Assembly (NCBI RefSeq): GCF_018919385.1
Contig: NZ_JAHLMF010000012.1
Location: 96,443-160,442 of the forward strand
DNA length: 64,000 nucleotides
Source of the DNA: Geomonas diazotrophica
GTDB lineage: Bacteria > Desulfobacterota > Desulfuromonadia > Geobacterales > Geobacteraceae
Direction: 5' to 3'
Shown: one piece after another, positions 60,225 to 64,000 of the stretch
Numbering within the stretch: the first letter of the stretch is position 1
How the letters are laid out: each line of letters begins with the position of its first letter
Notes under the pieces: model-generated
Told to the model about the DNA's origin: nothing
The model's database searches: none
The model's input: only the letters and a program-made list of their open reading frames with translations
Program-made: the position numbers and the translations under genes

Positions 60225-63200
60225 ATGAAAAGAACTCGCAAAAGTTCGCTTTTGACGGGTATAGCGACGGTCGCTGGCGTGGCCATGGGTGCAGGTATGG
60301 CCTTCGCCGCCGCCCACGACTCGATAACGCTGTACACGTACGAAGAAGTGGCGCAGCAGTTCGGTCAGTCCGCTATGCCGGTCATGGCGAACCGTGTCAA
60401 CAACCAGGGCATGCCGTACAGCCCGAAACAGACCTGTACCGGTGGCGGCGCCACCAACTGCCACGGCGGCTACGCCGGTTACGACCAGCTCTCCAAGCAC
60501 GCCTTCCACTCTGCTCTTGGCTGGAACGAGTGGATGGATAACGATCCCAGCGGTCTGTTCATCGGCGACGGTTCCAACGACTCCCTGGTTCCCAAGGGGA
60601 CCCAGACGGGCCTGAGCCCGCAGAAGCCGTGGCTGCAGTCTCACGGCCACAACGGCAAGTGGTGAGTCCCCTCTCTCCGCCAGGTGGCGGATTACGAGCT
60701 TAACCGCGACAACAAATACATCACCTACCCGAGCTTCGACGCATTCCTGAACGGCGGCGCTGCCGCAGATGGCACCGCGATCTACCCCAAAGTCGACCTT
60801 TCCCTTTGGGACCAGGCGACCATGTGCGGCACCTGCCATGTCGGCGGCGTATTCTACGAGCGTGACCGCGAGATGGACCTTCGCTTGCCGCAGAGACTGT
60901 TTGCCGACTGGCAGCAGGCCATGCTGGACCCGACCGGCCAGACCCTGCCGAAGATCAACCCGATTACCACCACCGTGTGGGAGAAGTACGACCCGGCAAC
61001 CGGTGCGCAGATTTCCCAGCCGACCTTTGCCCCCTGGGCCTACCCGGTGTTCGTGGGCAACAACCCGGCCAACCCTCCCGTGTACGGCGCTAACGATGCC
61101 CAGGGCAACCCGCTTGGCTGGGTCCCGGCCGATATGGATATGAGAGACCCCAACACCGGCGCCATCATGCACCTGAAGAAAGGGCAGTTGATGATGCCGA
61201 ACGTCAAGGAGATGGACTGCCTCTTCTGCCATCTCAAGGGCTACGACAATATCTCCGCCTCGGTGATGACCCTGGCCGGCAACCTCGCCTTCGCTCCTGG
61301 CGCAGGCGCAGGCATGTTCGACATGACTCCGATAAGCCCCACCTACATGGGCTACAACGGCATGAACGGCAACCTGTCCTTCGCAAACATGTCCTCCGAG
61401 CGCGGCAACGTTGCGATGGTTTCCCTTTCCGCCAATGCGCTGTCCCGGATCATGAAGCAGCCGGATTCCAACAACTGCATGCTGTGCCACGCCACCAAGA
61501 CCCTGAAGAATCTCCCCGAGATGTTCGGCACCACCGGCACCAGCAACGGTTTCCTCTCTTCGGCCCCGATGATCTACGACCCCGCCCACGGCATGGGCCC
61601 CCTGGGCAAGCGCATGGTCGCCTACGACCTCAACGCCCCGTTCACGCCGGCAGGTAATTTCTCTCAGGCCATCACCGGCTACAACTACATGAGCTACATG
61701 ATGCCGGAACTGCCGTGGCCGCAGGCGCTGGGCGCGACCCCCTTCAGGGATAGCTCCCTTGGCTTCAGTTCGAATTACCCGAGCCTTGACCTGGGCGGCG
61801 GCAATGCCGGCAAAACCGGTCCGCTGTACTACTACAACGACAGCACGACTCCGGATCAGAACACCATGAAGCTCTCCGTCATGCCGTTCCCCCGTGCCGA
61901 GTGGTTCAAGCGTGGTGACGCATGGCAGGACGGCAAGGACGTTCATGGCGCCTTCGGCTGTGCAGGTTGCCATTTCACCGGCGACAGCACCCATAAGAGC
62001 CAGTGCGACCCCGGCCGCGGTTTCGACATGATGGCAGGTATCCAGGACGGCGTACCGCCGCTGAAAAACCGCAACCTGATCGCCGGCGAGACTCCCGACA
62101 AGCACGATACCAGGAACACCGTCAAACGCTGCGAGTTCTGCCACGTAACCGGCAAGGATTACTACGGCCAGAGCATCGAAACTTTCGGCGCACCGAACCC
62201 GACCGTGAAGCACGCCGCGGCAGGCCTCACCGCCAACATCGTACAGATAGTCGACAACAAGGAACTCCATGGCACCTTCGGCGGCCAGGGCGTTTCCGAC
62301 TACAGCAACTTCACCCGTCAGGGCAAAACTACGCTGGACGTCGGTAACCACCTCGACGTCATGGATTGCACCGTCTGCCACGTTCAGAAAAAGTCCATGG
62401 CGGTCCGTACCCTTGATGCAACCAGTGGCATGCGCTTCCCGTCCGTTATCGGCACCGACCTGTCCAAGGGTATGTTCGGCATGTTCGAAGATCCGGCTCC
62501 GGACGCGGTCAATGAAGCTGCTCGTCAGCAGTACAACCAGATGTACGAGGCCATGGGGTATGGTGCTGACTTCATCCCGGCAGGCACCCAGGTCATCGGT
62601 GGACAGCTCCAGCAGTGGAAACCGCTCATGGTTTGGCAAAAGCTTGGCAACCTCGAGCTTCCGCTCACCACCAACCTGGGCGATGGTGCCAACTTCTCCA
62701 ACGGTGCCAACTCCAGCATGAAGTTCCGCCGCAAGATCTACCTCTCCAACCCGATCGTCGCGGCGATCTGGAACAACTACACCTCCAGCGTCGACGCCAA
62801 CGGCGACGGCGCCCCGGGCGGCAAGCTGAACAACAGCAAGGCATCCCTCACCGGTTACAGGGACATCTTCACTGGCGAGCTCCTTAACAAGAACAACGCC
62901 CAGGGCTACGACGAGCCGATCTTCGACCCGTGGATCATGCGTGACCTGAAGGAAGGCTTCAACTTCGGTCCGTCCGCCCTCTCTGTCATTTCCGTAGGTT
63001 TCGGCGCTCCGGGGATGCCGTCTATGATGGCGTACGATCCTTCCGGCAACGGCAAGTTCTCAACCGATAACTACTGGAAGTACGTTTCCATCTGGAGCGG
63101 CGCTGTTGTCTTCACCGAACCGGACCAGATCCGCGACTACAAAAACTGGCGCAACAGCCTCACTTCCAGGGAAGACAAGAAGTGGACCGGCACCGAACTG

Positions 63201-64000
63201 GCCCTCGTAGGCGACCCGTTCATGGTCACCCACAACGTCCAGGGTGTGAGCAACTACGTCAAAGGTAAAACCTGCAACGAGTGCCATGCTTCGGGCCAGG
63301 GCTTCTTCAACGGCGACTTCACCATGACCGGTAGTGCCATCCCCGCTGGGCGCACCTACAACCCGACCACACCGCTCCTCACCCAGGGGTCGGCTGAAGA
63401 CGCGAACACGCTGATTCCTGTGCTGGACGCCAACGGCGATACCGCCCGCGACCTCAGGGGTGAGAACACCAACTTCGCGATGGAAAGCAACATGATGGAG
63501 CGCCCGCTCGAGCCGTATCGTGTGAAGGCCTACAAAGGCGACCTGCGTACCGCCTTCGAAGGCTTCAACAAGCTGGGGCAGCCGCGTACCACCGAGTTCC
63601 AGCAAGAAGTAACCATCGGCGGCGAGGAGTATGTGTACACGGTACCGATGCAGCGTGCGGATGCTCTCTACCCGCACGAGAAGGACGACAACGGTGCTGA
63701 AGCGAAGATCTACTACAAGATCGGCGATATCGACCCGGCTACCGGCATTGTGAAGACCGGTGCCGTGGCCATGTCCGGTCGCGAGTACGCAAACTACCTC
63801 GAGTCCGCTGCCGTGGCCAACGCGGCCACCTACGGTATCGGCATTGACCCGGTGGCAGACATCGCTACCGTTGCCAGCCAGGCAGCAAACGGCGGCAGCC
63901 AGATCATCACCGTGACCAAGGGCGCAACCGTCGACCTGGTCGCTGCCGACGCGGCTTCGGCGGGTAGCTTCACCTACTCCTGGCTGCTCAACAGCGGGGC
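60225..64000 (+). CDS. Selenocysteine-type multiheme c-type cytochrome (UGA at codon 147), partial
   Basis: One gene with an in-frame TGA at 60663-60665 that runs open from there to the window end. Before it: signal peptide (ending AFA), an atypical heme motif CTGGGATNCH (CX7CH) and LSKHAFHSA. Context: GHNGKW-U-VPSLRQ. After it: seven CXXCH (CGTCHVGG, CLFCH, CMLCH, CAGCH, CEFCH, CTVCH, CNECH), then the Ig/PKD-like region at the edge. The downstream frame has no upstream ribosome-binding site and continues the homology with the 53.3-kb gene on both sides of the TGA. GGAGG lies 10 nt before the ATG. Sigma-54 promoter upstream. The true C-terminus is outside the window. Confidence 0.82.
60666..60691 (+). 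promoter_or_regulatory. Candidate bacterial SECIS element
   Basis: Ten nt after the TGA, TCCGCC (60676-60681) pairs with GGCGGA (60686-60691) around the loop AGGT. Stem length, loop size and distance are identical to the 53.7-kb element although the stem sequence differs, which argues for selection on structure. Confidence 0.72.
63833..64000 (+). repeat. 168-bp near-identical repeat, copy 2 (truncated by window)
   Basis: Matches 56299-56466 with three mismatches and continues to the last base. It encodes the start of the Ig/PKD-like module of the second selenocysteine-type cytochrome. Confidence 0.92.

Noticed and set aside
60153..62639. An 828-codon open frame on the minus strand across the second selenocysteine-type cytochrome
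   Set aside because: Same reason; it also crosses the sense ribosome-binding site and signal peptide.

Overview
The window looks like a chromosomal segment of a Geobacter-like bacterium (order Geobacterales, Desulfuromonadota). The evidence is the density of multiheme c-type cytochromes (about 115 canonical CXXCH motifs by my count in 12 genes), NHL-repeat and OmpA-like envelope proteins beside them, high GC content, and several well-formed sigma-54 (-24/-12) promoters. Species cannot be fixed from the sequence alone.

Layout. 1-5.5 kb (+): end of a parvulin, a 26-heme and a 16-heme cytochrome, an NHL protein, a small lipoprotein and a Sel1-repeat protein. 5.9-9.4 kb (-): small secreted protein, 6-heme cytochrome, OmpA-like protein. 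9.7-14.7 kb (+): OB-like secreted protein, then a coupled operon of a 13+2-heme cytochrome, a TPR protein, a cysteine-less thioredoxin-fold/TPR protein and an 8-heme cytochrome. 14.8-17.8 kb (-): Sel1 protein, a lipoprotein and OmpA-like protein that duplicate earlier modules, and a decayed copy of the lipoprotein domain. 18.1-29 kb: 3-heme cytochrome, ribbon-helix-helix protein, histidine kinase, Spy-like protein, OFA-family MFS transporter, TadG-like protein, DUF309 protein, periplasmic carbonic anhydrase, TauE/SafE permease with DUF1634 partner. 29-30.5 kb: a possible sigma-54-driven small RNA or leader, an outer-membrane protein, initiator tRNA and a decayed second tRNA copy. 31-36 kb: a glycosyltransferase operon that looks like an insertion beside the tRNA. 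36-43 kb: Lrp regulator and alanine dehydrogenase, a TonB receptor with a binding protein, and a histidine kinase.

43-53 kb is a respiratory envelope locus. A parvulin and a 13+2-heme cytochrome diverge from facing sigma-54 promoters. A 4-heme cytochrome follows with its own sigma-54 promoter. Then comes an overlapping operon (NHL lipoprotein, 5-heme lipoprotein, roughly 660-residue beta-barrel, second NHL lipoprotein, 7+1-heme cytochrome) with the parts of a porin-cytochrome conduit for moving electrons across the outer membrane.

53-64 kb holds the most unusual content: two large paralogous cytochromes, each interrupted by one in-frame UGA at the same homologous codon (residues 143 and 147). 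Around it both read W-UGA-x-P-S-x-R-Q. Each UGA is followed, after exactly 10 nt, by a 6-bp hairpin with a tetraloop starting A-G, the geometry expected of a bacterial selenocysteine insertion element. I therefore read both as single genes for selenocysteine-containing multiheme cytochromes. A NarL-type two-component system lies between them, and they share a near-identical 168-bp segment in their C-terminal Ig/PKD-like regions.
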